From [Mycobacterium] zoologicum (GTDB taxonomy: Bacteria > Actinomycetota > Actinomycetes > Mycobacteriales > Mycobacteriaceae), in NCBI RefSeq assembly GCF_020172665.1, contig NZ_CP083985.1, forward strand, positions 2,044,326 through 2,108,325: DNA of 64,000 nt, given 5' to 3'. Positions 42,888-59,366 of this stretch are shown here, one piece after another; within the stretch, counting starts at the first letter, position 1, and every line of letters begins with the position of its first letter. A program made the position numbers and the translations under genes. The notes beneath the pieces were generated by a model that saw nothing but the letters and a program-made list of their open reading frames with translations, was not told the origin of the DNA and searched no databases.

Positions 42888-44329
42888 CGCAACGGGCCGA
42901 AACCTATGACGTCGTCGTCCTCGGCGCCGGACCGGTCGGCGAGAACGTCGCCGACCGCGCCCGGGCCGCCGGATTGAGCGTGGCGATCGTGGAACGCGAA
43001 CTCATCGGCGGCGAGTGTTCCTATTGGGCATGCGTGCCCAGCAAGGCCCTGCTGCGGCCGGCGCTCGCGATCGCCGACGCCCGCCGCGTTGCCGGTGCCC
43101 GTGAAGCCGCCAGTTCCCGGATCGACGCCGCCGCGGTCTTCGTGCGCCGCAATCACTCTGTCGGGGACTGGAACGACGCCGGGCAGGCGGACTGGATCGA
43201 GGGGATCGGCGCGACGCTGGTGCGCGGCCACGGACGGCTGGACGGGCCGCGACGGGTGGTCGTCACCACCGATGGTGGCAAGGTGATCCTGACCGCCCGG
43301 CATGCCGTCGTGGTCTGCACCGGAACCAGGGCGGTCCTGCCTGATCTGCCCGGCATGGTCGAAGCCCGCCCGTGGACGAATCGTGAAGCCACCGAGGCGA
43401 GTTCGGTCCCCGGGCGGCTCGCGGTGGTCGGCGCCGGTGGAGTGGGCGTCGAAATGGCCACCGCCTGGGCGGGTTTGGGTGCAGCGGTGACGCTGCTGGT
43501 GCGCGGGGCCGGGCTGTTGCCGCGGATGGAGCCGTTCGTCGGCGAATACGTCGCTCGCGGGCTGACCGACGCGGGTGTCGATGTGCGCACCGGGGTTTCG
43601 GTCGCCAGGCTTGAGCGTGCAGGTGACGGCCCGGTGCGCCTGGAGCTGACCGACGGCAGCGCGCTTGACGTCGACGAGATCCTGTTCGCGACCGGCCGCG
43701 CACCGCTGACCGATGACATCGGGCTTGAATCGGTGGGACTGACCCCGGGCGATTGGCTCGACGTCGATGACACCTGCCGGGTCAAGGCGATTGATGACGG
43801 CTGGCTGTACGCGTGCGGCGACGCCAATCATCGCGCATTGCTGACCCACCAGGGTAAATATCAGGCGCGTATCACCGGCGACGCCATCGGTGCCCGGGCC
43901 GCTGGGATGCCGTTGGACATCGCGCAGTGGGGCATTCATGACGCCACCGCCGACCATCACGCCGTGCCGCAGGTCTTCTTCACCGACCCCGAGGCCGCCG
44001 CGGTCGGACTCACCGCCGAGCAGGCACACAAGGCAGGCCACCGGGTGCAGGTGGTGGACGTGGAGATCGGCGACGCGGTGATGGGGGCCAAGCTGCACGC
44101 CGACGGATACACCGGGCGGGCACGCATGGTCGTCGACGCCGAACACGAGCGGCTGCTGGGCGTGACGTTCGTCGGCCCCGGGGTCGCGGATCTGCTGCAT
44201 TCGGCCACCATCGCGGTCGCCGGTCAGGTGCCGATCAGCCGGCTCTGGCATGCGGTGCCGTGTTTCCCGACGATCAGCGAGGTGTGGCTGCGGCTCCTGG
44301 AGGCCTACCGGGATGCGGAGCGGGGCTAA
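42884..44329 (+). CDS. FAD-dependent pyridine nucleotide-disulfide oxidoreductase (mercuric reductase-like)
   Basis: A 481-residue flavoprotein disulfide reductase. It has FAD-binding VVLGAGPVGE (11-20), the redox pair Cys45/Cys50 in GGECSYWACVPSK, NAD(P)-binding VVGAGGVGVEMA (about 184-195), GWLYACGDAN for the second FAD site, and the C-terminal His-Glu dyad motif HAVPCFPTISEVW. It resembles mercuric and dihydrolipoamide reductases but lacks the mercury-binding N-terminal domain and the C-terminal Cys pair. Together with SQR, DUF2892 and the hydrolase, it may reduce persulfide, disulfide or quinone products; this is inference from the neighbours. Confidence 0.83.
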   Translation: MTQRAETYDVVVLGAGPVGENVADRARAAGLSVAIVERELIGGECSYWACVPSKALLRPALAIADARRVAGAREAASSRIDAAAVFVRRNHSVGDWNDAGQADWIEGIGATLVRGHGRLDGPRRVVVTTDGGKVILTARHAVVVCTGTRAVLPDLPGMVEARPWTNREATEASSVPGRLAVVGAGGVGVEMATAWAGLGAAVTLLVRGAGLLPRMEPFVGEYVARGLTDAGVDVRTGVSVARLERAGDGPVRLELTDGSALDVDEILFATGRAPLTDDIGLESVGLTPGDWLDVDDTCRVKAIDDGWLYACGDANHRALLTHQGKYQARITGDAIGARAAGMPLDIAQWGIHDATADHHAVPQVFFTDPEAAAVGLTAEQAHKAGHRVQVVDVEIGDAVMGAKLHADGYTGRARMVVDAEHERLLGVTFVGPGVADLLHSATIAVAGQVPISRLWHAVPCFPTISEVWLRLLEAYRDAERG

Positions 44330-44414
44330 TTTGCGCCGAGCGTGCAGAAATGTACGGTAAAACGCAGGTCGGGGCGGACCTTCCTGCGCGCTCGCGGGGG
44401 AGTGACCTAATTAA

Positions 44415-46689
<2,275 letters not shown>

Positions 46690-46693
<4 letters not shown>

Positions 46694-47555
46694 TCACCAC
46701 CGACATCAAAGCCCAGGTGCTGGCCGAAGCCCTGCCGTGGCTCAAGCAGCTGCACGGGAAGGTCGTCGTCGTCAAATACGGCGGCAACGCGATGACCGAC
46801 GACACCCTCAAGCACGCGTTCGCCGCCGACATGGCGTTCCTGCGCAACTGCGGAATCCACCCGGTGGTGGTGCACGGCGGCGGGCCGCAGATCAGCGCCA
46901 TGCTCTCCAAACTCGGCATCGAAGGCGACTTCAAGGGCGGATTCCGGGTCACCACACCGGAAGTACTCGACGTGGCGCGCATGGTGCTGTTCGGCCAGGT
47001 GGGCCGCGAGCTGGTGAACCTGATCAACGCCCACGGGCCCTACGCCGTGGGCATCACCGGTGAGGACGCGGCACTGTTCACCGCGGTGCGGCGCAGCGTC
47101 ACCGTCGACGGGGTGGCCACCGATATCGGCCTGGTGGGCGACGTCGACCAGGTCAACACCGCCGCGGTCTTGGATCTGATTGCCGCAGGCCGGATTCCGG
47201 TGGTCTCCACGCTGGCTCCCGACCCCGACGGGGTGGTGCACAACATCAACGCCGACACCGCCGCGGCCGCGCTCGCCGAGGCGCTACAGGCCGAGAAGCT
47301 GTTGATGCTCACCGACGTCGACGGCCTCTACACCGACTGGCCCGACCGCGAGTCGCTGGTCAGTGAGATCGATACCGCGACACTGGCCGGGCTGCTGCCG
47401 AAGCTGGAATCCGGCATGATCCCCAAGGTCGAAGCCTGCCTGCGCGCCGTGCGCGGTGGCGTTCCCAGCGCTCACATCATCGACGGCCGGGTCGAACACT
47501 GCGTGCTGGTCGAGTTGTTCACCAACGCCGGCACCGGAACCAAGGTGGTGAACGC

Positions 47556-47559
<4 letters not shown>
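46690..47559 (+). CDS. argB: acetylglutamate kinase
   Basis: A 289-residue amino acid kinase that phosphorylates N-acetylglutamate. Features are [13 protein letters not shown], the Gly loop [52 protein letters not shown] and [13 protein letters not shown]. The N-terminal extra helix ([18 protein letters not shown]) is of the type seen in arginine-inhibited hexameric enzymes, so feedback inhibition by arginine is likely. Four-base overlaps join it to argJ and argD. Confidence 0.96.
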
Positions 47560-50139
<2,580 letters not shown>

Positions 50140-50165
50140 CACCCGCACGAACAAGGAGAATCTCG

Positions 50166-52771
<2,606 letters not shown>

Positions 52772-52780
52772 CGCCGCAGC

Positions 52781-53557
52781 CTATTCCATACCGGTGCGCC
52801 CGGGGGTCCAGAAGGGCTTGGTGCGGATCTGGCGCCGATCCCAGCCGCGTTCGGTGATCAGGATCTTCCGCAGGGTCTGGATCGTGCGGGCTTCACCGGC
52901 GAGGTAGGCGACACCGGGCTGATCGGGGAGTTCGAGGGCGCGCAGGGCGTCGGCGAGCACCGCTGAGTTCGCCGCCGATGCCTCCCCGCGCTCGACGTGG
53001 GTCAACGGCCGGGCGAGGGGGAGGTGGCCGGCGGCGTCGGCGGCCTCGATCACCCCGTGCACCGCCGCGCCGGCCGGCAGGGCGCGCAGCATCGCGGCGA
53101 ACGCGACCGACGCGGTCTCCTCGCCGGCGAACAGGTGATAGGGCGCGTCGTTGCGGACGGCGAAATTCCCCTGGGGCCGGGTGATGCTGACGTTGTCGCC
53201 GACGCAAACCGTTGTCGCCCAACGCCTGGCCGGTGTCACGACGTCGCGGTCGTAACCGTGGTCGAGCATCACGATGTCCAGGGTTCCGCCGTCGGGATCG
53301 GCGTCGTAGATGGAGTACGTGCGCAGCGCGTCGTGTGGGTGCAGTCGCAGGACCGAATCGAGCAGCCCGGCGACCTGCAGCCGCACATGCTGGCCCGGAA
53401 TCCAGGCCAGCCCGCGCAGTCGGGGACCGGCGAAACGGACACGGCGCAGGCTCGGGGTCAGCTGTTCGAGCTCACCGACGGTCGCGGACAGGAACAGCGC
53501 GTCGCGCAGGGTGTTGACGAGCGGGAAGTCGAGGATTGTCGCCACGGAGATCTCCAT
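52781..53557 (-). CDS. siderophore-interacting protein (FAD-dependent ferric reductase)
   Basis: A 258-residue SIP-family flavoprotein that would reduce ferric siderophores in the cytoplasm. The FAD domain contains GQHVRLQV, LRTYSIYD (the RxYS/T motif), IVMLDHGYD and GDNVSITRPQGNF. The C-terminal NADPH-domain part contains HLFAGEETASVAFAAMLRAL and GVAYLAGEARTIQTLRKIL, ending with the typical TKPFWTPGR. An IdeR box overlaps the promoter, so iron represses it. The family fit is strong; the siderophore partner is not visible in the window. Confidence 0.88.
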   Translation of the reverse strand: MEISVATILDFPLVNTLRDALFLSATVGELEQLTPSLRRVRFAGPRLRGLAWIPGQHVRLQVAGLLDSVLRLHPHDALRTYSIYDADPDGGTLDIVMLDHGYDRDVVTPARRWATTVCVGDNVSITRPQGNFAVRNDAPYHLFAGEETASVAFAAMLRALPAGAAVHGVIEAADAAGHLPLARPLTHVERGEASAANSAVLADALRALELPDQPGVAYLAGEARTIQTLRKILITERGWDRRQIRTKPFWTPGRTGME

Positions 53558-53567
53558 CCGTTCAAAG

Positions 53568-53586
53568 TTAGGTATGCCTTACCTAA
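53568..53586 (-). promoter_or_regulatory. IdeR iron box over the SIP promoter
   Basis: TTAGGTATGCCTTACCTAA on the plus strand (19 bases) closely matches the IdeR/DtxR consensus TTAGGTTAGSCTAACCTAA. On the minus strand TAACTT partly inside it is a -10 hexamer 7 bases before the SIP ATG, so IdeR with iron would directly block this leaderless promoter. Confidence 0.85.
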
Positions 53587-53633
53587 AATATGAGGGTAAC
53601 AGGTCGCGGTGCTGCGCTAGCGTGGACAGATCA

Positions 53634-53669
53634 ATGAGAGCCGAAGGACCTCGACCGCGTGGCGCCTGA
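53634..53669 (+). other. 12-codon upstream frame overlapping the M15 peptidase start
   Basis: ATG at 53634 opens a frame reading MRAEGPRPRGA and a TGA at 53667-53669 whose last base is the first base of the M15 ATG (TGATG). It could be a leader peptide translationally coupled to the peptidase. Alternatively, a one-base frameshift separates it from the peptidase, because joined it would make a good basic n-region for the signal peptide. Confidence 0.4.
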
Positions 53670-54334
53670 TGGCGGCGATCGCAGCCTGCGGGCTGCTTTC
53701 CCAGTGCTCCGGCGCGCCGCCATCGCCGGCGCCACCCACAAAGACACCGGCACCGCCGTCGGTCCGTGACATCGGACCTGAACCCGCGACCGTCAGAGGC
53801 GTCACGGCCGCCGAACTCGGACCGACCTGGAACAGCGAGTGTCCGGTCACCCCGGCGCAGCTGCGTCGGGTCACCGTCACCCACCTCGGGTTCGACGCGC
53901 TACCGCACCGCGGCGAGCTGATCGTGCACCAGGAGCTGGTCTCGCAGGTCATCGCCATTTTCGACCGGCTCTACCGGCTGGAGTTCCCGATCGAGAAGAT
54001 GCGCTCGGTCAACCACTACCCGCGCGGCGACGACGAGCTTTCGATGGAGGACAACAACACCTCGGCCTACAACTGCCGCCGCATTCCCGGGTCGGGCAGC
54101 TGGGCGCTGCACGCCTACGGCCGGGCGATCGACATCAATCCGCTGCTGAATCCGATGGTCGACGGCGACCATTACGAGCCGACGAACGCGACGGTCTATC
54201 TGGACCGCCACCGCATCGAGCCGGGCCTGCTGCACGACGGCGACCCCGCGGTGCGCGCCTTCACCGACGCCGGCTGGAAATGGGGCGGCAACTGGAAATC
54301 GCCGGTGGACTACCAGCACTTCGAGCGGCGCTGA
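53669..54334 (+). CDS. M15-family D-alanyl-D-alanine carboxypeptidase-like lipoprotein
   Basis: A 221-residue zinc peptidase of the M15 (VanY/ L,D- or D,D-carboxypeptidase) type, expected outside the membrane acting on peptidoglycan stem peptides. Zinc ligands are His148 and Asp155 in SWALHAYGRAIDINPL (H-x6-D) and His217 in VDYQHFE. The N-terminus (MAAIAACGLLSQCSGAPPSP) is a short hydrophobic export signal ending in lipobox-like Cys residues, followed by a Pro/Thr linker. The signal lacks a basic n-region unless the upstream frame at 53634 is joined. Start choice is therefore uncertain, but the catalytic domain is complete. Confidence 0.83.
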   Translation: MAAIAACGLLSQCSGAPPSPAPPTKTPAPPSVRDIGPEPATVRGVTAAELGPTWNSECPVTPAQLRRVTVTHLGFDALPHRGELIVHQELVSQVIAIFDRLYRLEFPIEKMRSVNHYPRGDDELSMEDNNTSAYNCRRIPGSGSWALHAYGRAIDINPLLNPMVDGDHYEPTNATVYLDRHRIEPGLLHDGDPAVRAFTDAGWKWGGNWKSPVDYQHFERR

Positions 54335-54476
54335 CAGGGAGATGTCACAACTGCCTCATGGGCACCGTGACCTTTGGGTAGTGCGATGTTGGAAATCGAT
54401 AGCGCATGCGATAGCCAAATCGAAAACATCCACATGCTTCCCCCAAGGTACTGCTGGGACCGATGTGGCGGCAGTG
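54335..54476. other. gap between M15 and ABC-F genes
   Basis: A 142-base gap between convergent genes. It contains TGTCAC (54344-54349) and GTGACC (54366-54371), which could form a loose hairpin, and a direct repeat of GATAGC around GCATGC. No T-tract terminator and no gene are evident. Confidence 0.35.
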
Positions 54477-56261
54477 CTATTCCACCAGCTCCGAGAGCTC
54501 CAACCAGCGGGCCTCTTGCTCGGCCACCTCGTCCTCGAGTGCCCGCAGTTCCCGGGTGAGCCCCGCCAGGCCCACGTGATCGGTCTGGTCGAAGGCGGCC
54601 AGTTCGTGATGCTTGGCCTCGATCTGTTCGGCCAGCCGGGCCAGCCGGCGATCCACTGCGGCCAGATCCTTTTGCGCGGCCCGTAATTCGGCACCGGAGA
54701 GCGCCCCGGACGGCGTCGGCGGGGTGACCGGTGCGGCTCGCGACGCCGTAGCCCGGCGCATAGCGGAGGCCAGCTCCAGATATTCGTCGACGCCGCCGGG
54801 CAGATGCCGCAGCCGGCCGTCGAGGATCGCGTACTGCTGATCGGTCACCCGCTCCAGCAGATACCGGTCGTGGGAGACGACGATCAGCGTTCCCGGCCAG
54901 GAATCCAACAGGTCCTCGGTGGCGGTCAGCATGTCGGTGTCGACGTCGTTGGTGGGCTCGTCGAGCACCAGCACGTTCGGCTCGGCCAGCAGGATCAACA
55001 TCAGCTGCAGGCGTCGACGCTGCCCGCCCGAGAGCTCACCGACCCGAGCCGACAGCTGCGCGCTGCCGAACCCGAGCCGCTCCAGCAGTTGCGCCGGCGT
55101 CAGCTCCCGGTCGTCGACCTTGTAGTCGTTGCGCAGCCGGCCCAGCACATCGGCCACCCGGTCGGATTCGAGGGAGGCCAGCTCGCCGGACTGCTGGTCG
55201 AGCATGCCCAACCGCACGGTCTTGCCGCGCTTGACCCGGCCGGCGTCGGGTGTCACCGCGCCGGTGATCAGCCCGAGCAGCGTGGACTTGCCGGCCCCGT
55301 TGGCGCCGACGATCCCGGTGCGCTCACCCGGCCCGATCCGCCACTCCACGTCGCGCAGCACCTCGCGCCCGTCGAAGGAGACCGAGACGTCCAGCAGATC
55401 GATCACGTCCTTGCCGAGGCGGGCCGTTGCCAGTTTCACCAGCTCGATCTCGTTGCGCAGCGGGGGAACGTCGGCGATCAGCGCGTTGGCCGCCTCGATG
55501 CGGAACGTCGGCTTGGATGTGCGGGCCGGAGCGCCGCGCCGCAACCAGGCCAGCTCCTTACGTAATATGTTCTGCCGCTTGGCTTCACTGGCCGCTGCCA
55601 TTCGGTCGCGCTCCACCCGTTGCAGCACGTAGGCCGCGTAGCCGCCCTGAAACGGCTCCACGATCCGGTCGTGCACCTCCCAGGTGGTGGTGGCCACCTC
55701 ATCGAGGAACCAGCGGTCATGGGTGACCACCAGCAGCCCGCCGGTATTGCGGGCCCAGCGCTGCTGCAGATGTGCGGCCAGCCAGGTGATGCCCTCCACA
55801 TCGAGGTGGTTGGTTGGCTCATCGAGCCCGATCACGTCCCATTCGCCGATCAGCAGGGCCGCCAGCTGTACCCGGCGGCGCTGCCCGCCGGACAGCTGAG
55901 AGATGGTCGCGTCCCAGGTGATGTCGGACACCAATCCGTCGACCACATCGCGAATCCGCGGGTGCGACGCCCACTCGTGATCGGCCTGGTCGCCGACCAG
56001 ACTGGCGCCCACGGTCGCGTCGGGGTCGAGGGTGTCGGACTGATCCAGCAAACCCACCCGCAGGCCGGTGCGCCGGGTGACCCGGCCGGAATCCGGCGTC
56101 GCAACGCCGGTCAGCAGCCGAAGCAGGCTGGATTTGCCGTCGCCGTTGCGGCCCACGATGCCGATGCGGGCGCCGTCGTTGACACCGAGGGTGACCGAGT
56201 CGAGCACCACGCCGGTGGCGTACCGCAGGTGAAGTGCCTCAGCTCCGAGCAGGTGTGCCAC
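54477..56261 (-). CDS. ABC-F family ATPase
   Basis: A 594-residue protein with two ABC ATPase domains and no membrane part, thus an ABC-F factor that acts on ribosomes (translation or antibiotic protection) and not a transporter. Walker A GRNGDGKSS and GANGAGKST, signature LSGGQRRRVQL and LSGGQRRRLQL, and Walker B DVIGLDEPTNHLD and VLVLDEPTNDVD are seen. The charged linker (RVERDRMAAASEAKRQNILR) and a C-terminal coiled coil (LRAAQKDLAAVDRRLARLAE onward) are typical of the family. The GTG at 56261 (VAHLLGAEAL) is the plausible start. In M. tuberculosis the equivalent appears split (Rv1668c/Rv1667c); here it is intact. Confidence 0.85.
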   Translation of the reverse strand: MAHLLGAEALHLRYATGVVLDSVTLGVNDGARIGIVGRNGDGKSSLLRLLTGVATPDSGRVTRRTGLRVGLLDQSDTLDPDATVGASLVGDQADHEWASHPRIRDVVDGLVSDITWDATISQLSGGQRRRVQLAALLIGEWDVIGLDEPTNHLDVEGITWLAAHLQQRWARNTGGLLVVTHDRWFLDEVATTTWEVHDRIVEPFQGGYAAYVLQRVERDRMAAASEAKRQNILRKELAWLRRGAPARTSKPTFRIEAANALIADVPPLRNEIELVKLATARLGKDVIDLLDVSVSFDGREVLRDVEWRIGPGERTGIVGANGAGKSTLLGLITGAVTPDAGRVKRGKTVRLGMLDQQSGELASLESDRVADVLGRLRNDYKVDDRELTPAQLLERLGFGSAQLSARVGELSGGQRRRLQLMLILLAEPNVLVLDEPTNDVDTDMLTATEDLLDSWPGTLIVVSHDRYLLERVTDQQYAILDGRLRHLPGGVDEYLELASAMRRATASRAAPVTPPTPSGALSGAELRAAQKDLAAVDRRLARLAEQIEAKHHELAAFDQTDHVGLAGLTRELRALEDEVAEQEARWLELSELVE

Positions 56262-56342
56262 CGCTGGAACGCTACTGCCTGTCCGGCGGTGGTCGCTGAA
56301 CCAGGCGGACGCAGCGCGCTGATATGCCAGAATGTGCACGTC

Positions 56343-59300
56343 ATGGACGATCATGCGCGAGTAGGGGAGCAGCGGGTGGATCTGAACTTGTCGGCCATCA
56401 CCCGGCCGGTCGAGTGGCTGATGGCCACGGCGCAGAACGGTCTGGAGGTCCTGCGGTGGGGCGGGTTGGAGACCGGGGCCGTGCCGTCGCCGTTCCAGAT
56501 CGTTGAGAGCGACCCGATGTACAAGCTGCGTCGCTACTTTCCGCCGGACAACCGTCCCGGCCAGCCGCAGCCCGGGCCGCCGGTGCTGCTGGTGCACCCG
56601 ATGATGATGTCGGCGAACATGTGGGACGTCACCCGTGAGGAAGGCGCGGTCGGCATTCTGCACGCCGCCGGTGTCGACCCGTGGGTGATCGACTTCGGCT
56701 CACCCGACGAGGTCGAGGGCGGCATGCGCCGCAACCTGGCCGACCACATCGTCGGACTCAGCCAGGCGATCGACACCGTGGCCGAGGCCACCGGGCGCGA
56801 CGTACACCTGGCGGGCTACTCCCAGGGCGGCATGTTCGCCTATCAGACTGGGGCATACCGGCATTCGAAGAGTATCGCCAGCATCATCGCGTTCGGCTCC
56901 CCGGTGGACACCCTGGCGGCCCTGCCGATGGGCCTGCCGCCGAACCTGGCCTCCGGTGTCGCCTCGTTCATGGCCGATCACGTCTTCAACCGGCTGGACA
57001 TCTCCGGGTGGCAGGCCCGTCTCGGCTTCCAGATGATGGACCCGCTCAAAACCGCCAAGGCGCGCGTCGATTTCATGCGCCAGCTGCACGACCGAGAAGC
57101 CCTGCTGCCGCGCGAGGCGCAGCGCCGGTTCCTGGAGTCCGAGGGCTGGATCGCCTGGTCGGGCCCGGCGATCTCAGAGCTGCTCAAGCAGTTCATCGCC
57201 CACAACCGGATGATGACCGGCGGTTTCGCCATCAACGGACAGCTGGTCACGCTGACCGACATCACCTGCCCGGTGCTGGCTTTCGTCGGCGAGGTGGACG
57301 ACATCGGCCAGCCGGTGGCGGTTCGCGGTATCCGCCGCGCCGCGCCCAACGCCCGGGTCTTCGAATACCTTTTGCGTGCAGGTCATTTCGGTCTGGTAGT
57401 CGGTTCCAAGGCTGCCGAGCTGACCTGGCCGACCGTCGCCGACTGGGTGCTGTGGCAGTCCGGTCAGGGCCCGCAGCCGGCCGGCGTGGCGCTGATGGAG
57501 GAGCAGACCCCGGAGACGGCCAAGGGCGGCGTGGCGATGACGTCGCGTATCGCGCACGGTCTCGGCGAGGCCTCCGGTGTCGCGCTGACGCTGGCGCGTG
57601 GTGCCGCCGAGGCCGTGGTCGCAGCGCAGAAGTCGGTGCGCACCATCGCCGTCGAGACCGCACGCACCCTGCCGCGGCTGGCCCGACTCGGCCAGATCAA
57701 CGACCACACCCGGATCTCGTTGGGCCGCATCATCGATGAGCAGGCCGCCGACTCGCCGCACGGCGAGTTCCTGCTGTTCGACGGCCGGGTGCACACCTAC
57801 GAGGCGGTCAACAAGCGCATCGACAACGTCGTTCGCGGCCTGATCGACGTCGGCGTCCGCCAGGGCGTACACGTCGGCGTGCTGATGGCCACCCGGCCCA
57901 GTGCCTTGGTCGCCATCGCGGCGCTGTCGCGCCTCGGCGCGGTCGCCGTACTGATGCCGCCGGACGCCGACCTGATCCCGGCGGCGCGCCTGGGCGGGAT
58001 CTCCGACATCATCGCCGACCCGGGCAACCTCGACCACGCGCTGGCCGCGGCCCGCGAACTGGGCTGCCAGGTGCTGGTACTCGGTGGTGGTGAAGCCCGC
58101 GACCTGGACCTGCCCACCGACATCGACGTCGACGTCGTCGACATGGAGCAGATCGACCCGGACGCGGTCGAGCTGCCCGGCTGGTACCGGCCCAACCCCG
58201 GTTTCGCCCGCGACCTGGCGTTCGTGGCGTTCAGCAACGTGGCCGGCGAGCTGGTGGCCAAACAGATCACCAACTTCCGCTGGGCGCTCTCGGCGTTCGG
58301 CACCGCGTCGGCGGCGGCCCTGGGACCCAACGACACGCTGTACTGCCTGACCCCGCTGCACCACGAGTCCGGGCTGCTGGTCAGCCTCGGCGGCGCCGTG
58401 GTCGGCGGGGCCCGCATCGCGTTGTCGCGCGGGCTGAACCCGGACCGGTTCGTCGCCGAGGTGCGCCAGTACGGCGTCAGCGTGGTGTCCTACACCTGGG
58501 CGATGCTGCGCGAGGTCATCGACGACCCGAACTTCGTCCTGCAGGGCAACCACCCGGTCCGGCTGTTCATCGGCTCCGGCATGCCCACCGGGCTGTGGAA
58601 CCGGGTCACCGAGGTGTTCGCGCCGGCCCACGTCGTCGAGTTCTTCGCCACCAAGGACGGTCAGGCCGTGCTGGCCAACGTCTCCAGCGCCAAGGTCGGC
58701 AGCAAGGGACGCCCGCTGCCCGGCGCGGTGGATGTCGAACTGGCCGCCTACGACTCCGACCTCGACCTGATCCTCGAAGACGACCGGGGCTTCGTGCGGG
58801 TCGCCGAGACCGACGAAGTCGGGGTGCTGCTGGCCAAGCCCCGCGGTCCCATCGACCCGTCCGCCTCGGTCAAGCGGGGCGTGTTCGCCCCGGCCGACAC
58901 CTGGATCTCCACCGAGTTCCTGTTCCGCCGCGACGCTGACGGTGACTACTGGCTGGTCGGCGGCCGCGCATCCAGCATCCACACCGACCGGGGTACCGCG
59001 TTCCCGGTGGTCATCACCGACTGGCTCGGCGCCGTCACCGGCGTCGACATGGCCGTGACCTACCGGGTGCCGACCGAGGGCGATGACCTGGTGGTCTCGG
59101 CGGTGACCCTGCAGCCCGGTGCCACCGTCACCCCCGCCGACCTGAGCGAGGCGGTCAACACACTTCCCGCCGGTATCGGCCCCGACGTCATCCACGTCGT
59201 GCCGGAACTGTCGCTGAGCACCGTGTACCGCCCGGTGGTGGGCGCGCTGCGTGAGGCCGGGCTGCCCAAGGCCGGACGCAACGCCTGGTACTTCGACGCC

Positions 59301-59366
59301 TCCGGCCGGCAGTTCAAGCGGCTGACCGCGGCGGTGCGTGCAGAGCTGGCCGGCGGCCACCGATGA
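56343..59366 (+). CDS. lipase-like / acyl-CoA synthetase-like fusion protein (Rv1683 type)
   Basis: A 1007-residue fusion. Residues ~60-400 are an alpha/beta hydrolase of PhaC-like type with the nucleophile Ser160 in LAGYSQGGM and a catalytic His in AGHFGLVVGSK. After a linker, residues ~480-1000 resemble the ANL acyl-CoA synthetase fold (DEQAADSPHGEFLLFDGRVH, CLTPLHHESGLLVSLGGAV, FFATKDGQAVLANV). The usual Ser/Thr/Gly-rich AMP-binding P-loop is replaced by FSNVAGELVAKQITN, so adenylation activity may be altered or lost. Rv1683 was proposed to act in triacylglycerol metabolism. It is followed at once by the Rv1684-like gene (4-base overlap). Confidence 0.87.
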   Translation: MDDHARVGEQRVDLNLSAITRPVEWLMATAQNGLEVLRWGGLETGAVPSPFQIVESDPMYKLRRYFPPDNRPGQPQPGPPVLLVHPMMMSANMWDVTREEGAVGILHAAGVDPWVIDFGSPDEVEGGMRRNLADHIVGLSQAIDTVAEATGRDVHLAGYSQGGMFAYQTGAYRHSKSIASIIAFGSPVDTLAALPMGLPPNLASGVASFMADHVFNRLDISGWQARLGFQMMDPLKTAKARVDFMRQLHDREALLPREAQRRFLESEGWIAWSGPAISELLKQFIAHNRMMTGGFAINGQLVTLTDITCPVLAFVGEVDDIGQPVAVRGIRRAAPNARVFEYLLRAGHFGLVVGSKAAELTWPTVADWVLWQSGQGPQPAGVALMEEQTPETAKGGVAMTSRIAHGLGEASGVALTLARGAAEAVVAAQKSVRTIAVETARTLPRLARLGQINDHTRISLGRIIDEQAADSPHGEFLLFDGRVHTYEAVNKRIDNVVRGLIDVGVRQGVHVGVLMATRPSALVAIAALSRLGAVAVLMPPDADLIPAARLGGISDIIADPGNLDHALAAARELGCQVLVLGGGEARDLDLPTDIDVDVVDMEQIDPDAVELPGWYRPNPGFARDLAFVAFSNVAGELVAKQITNFRWALSAFGTASAAALGPNDTLYCLTPLHHESGLLVSLGGAVVGGARIALSRGLNPDRFVAEVRQYGVSVVSYTWAMLREVIDDPNFVLQGNHPVRLFIGSGMPTGLWNRVTEVFAPAHVVEFFATKDGQAVLANVSSAKVGSKGRPLPGAVDVELAAYDSDLDLILEDDRGFVRVAETDEVGVLLAKPRGPIDPSASVKRGVFAPADTWISTEFLFRRDADGDYWLVGGRASSIHTDRGTAFPVVITDWLGAVTGVDMAVTYRVPTEGDDLVVSAVTLQPGATVTPADLSEAVNTLPAGIGPDVIHVVPELSLSTVYRPVVGALREAGLPKAGRNAWYFDASGRQFKRLTAAVRAELAGGHR

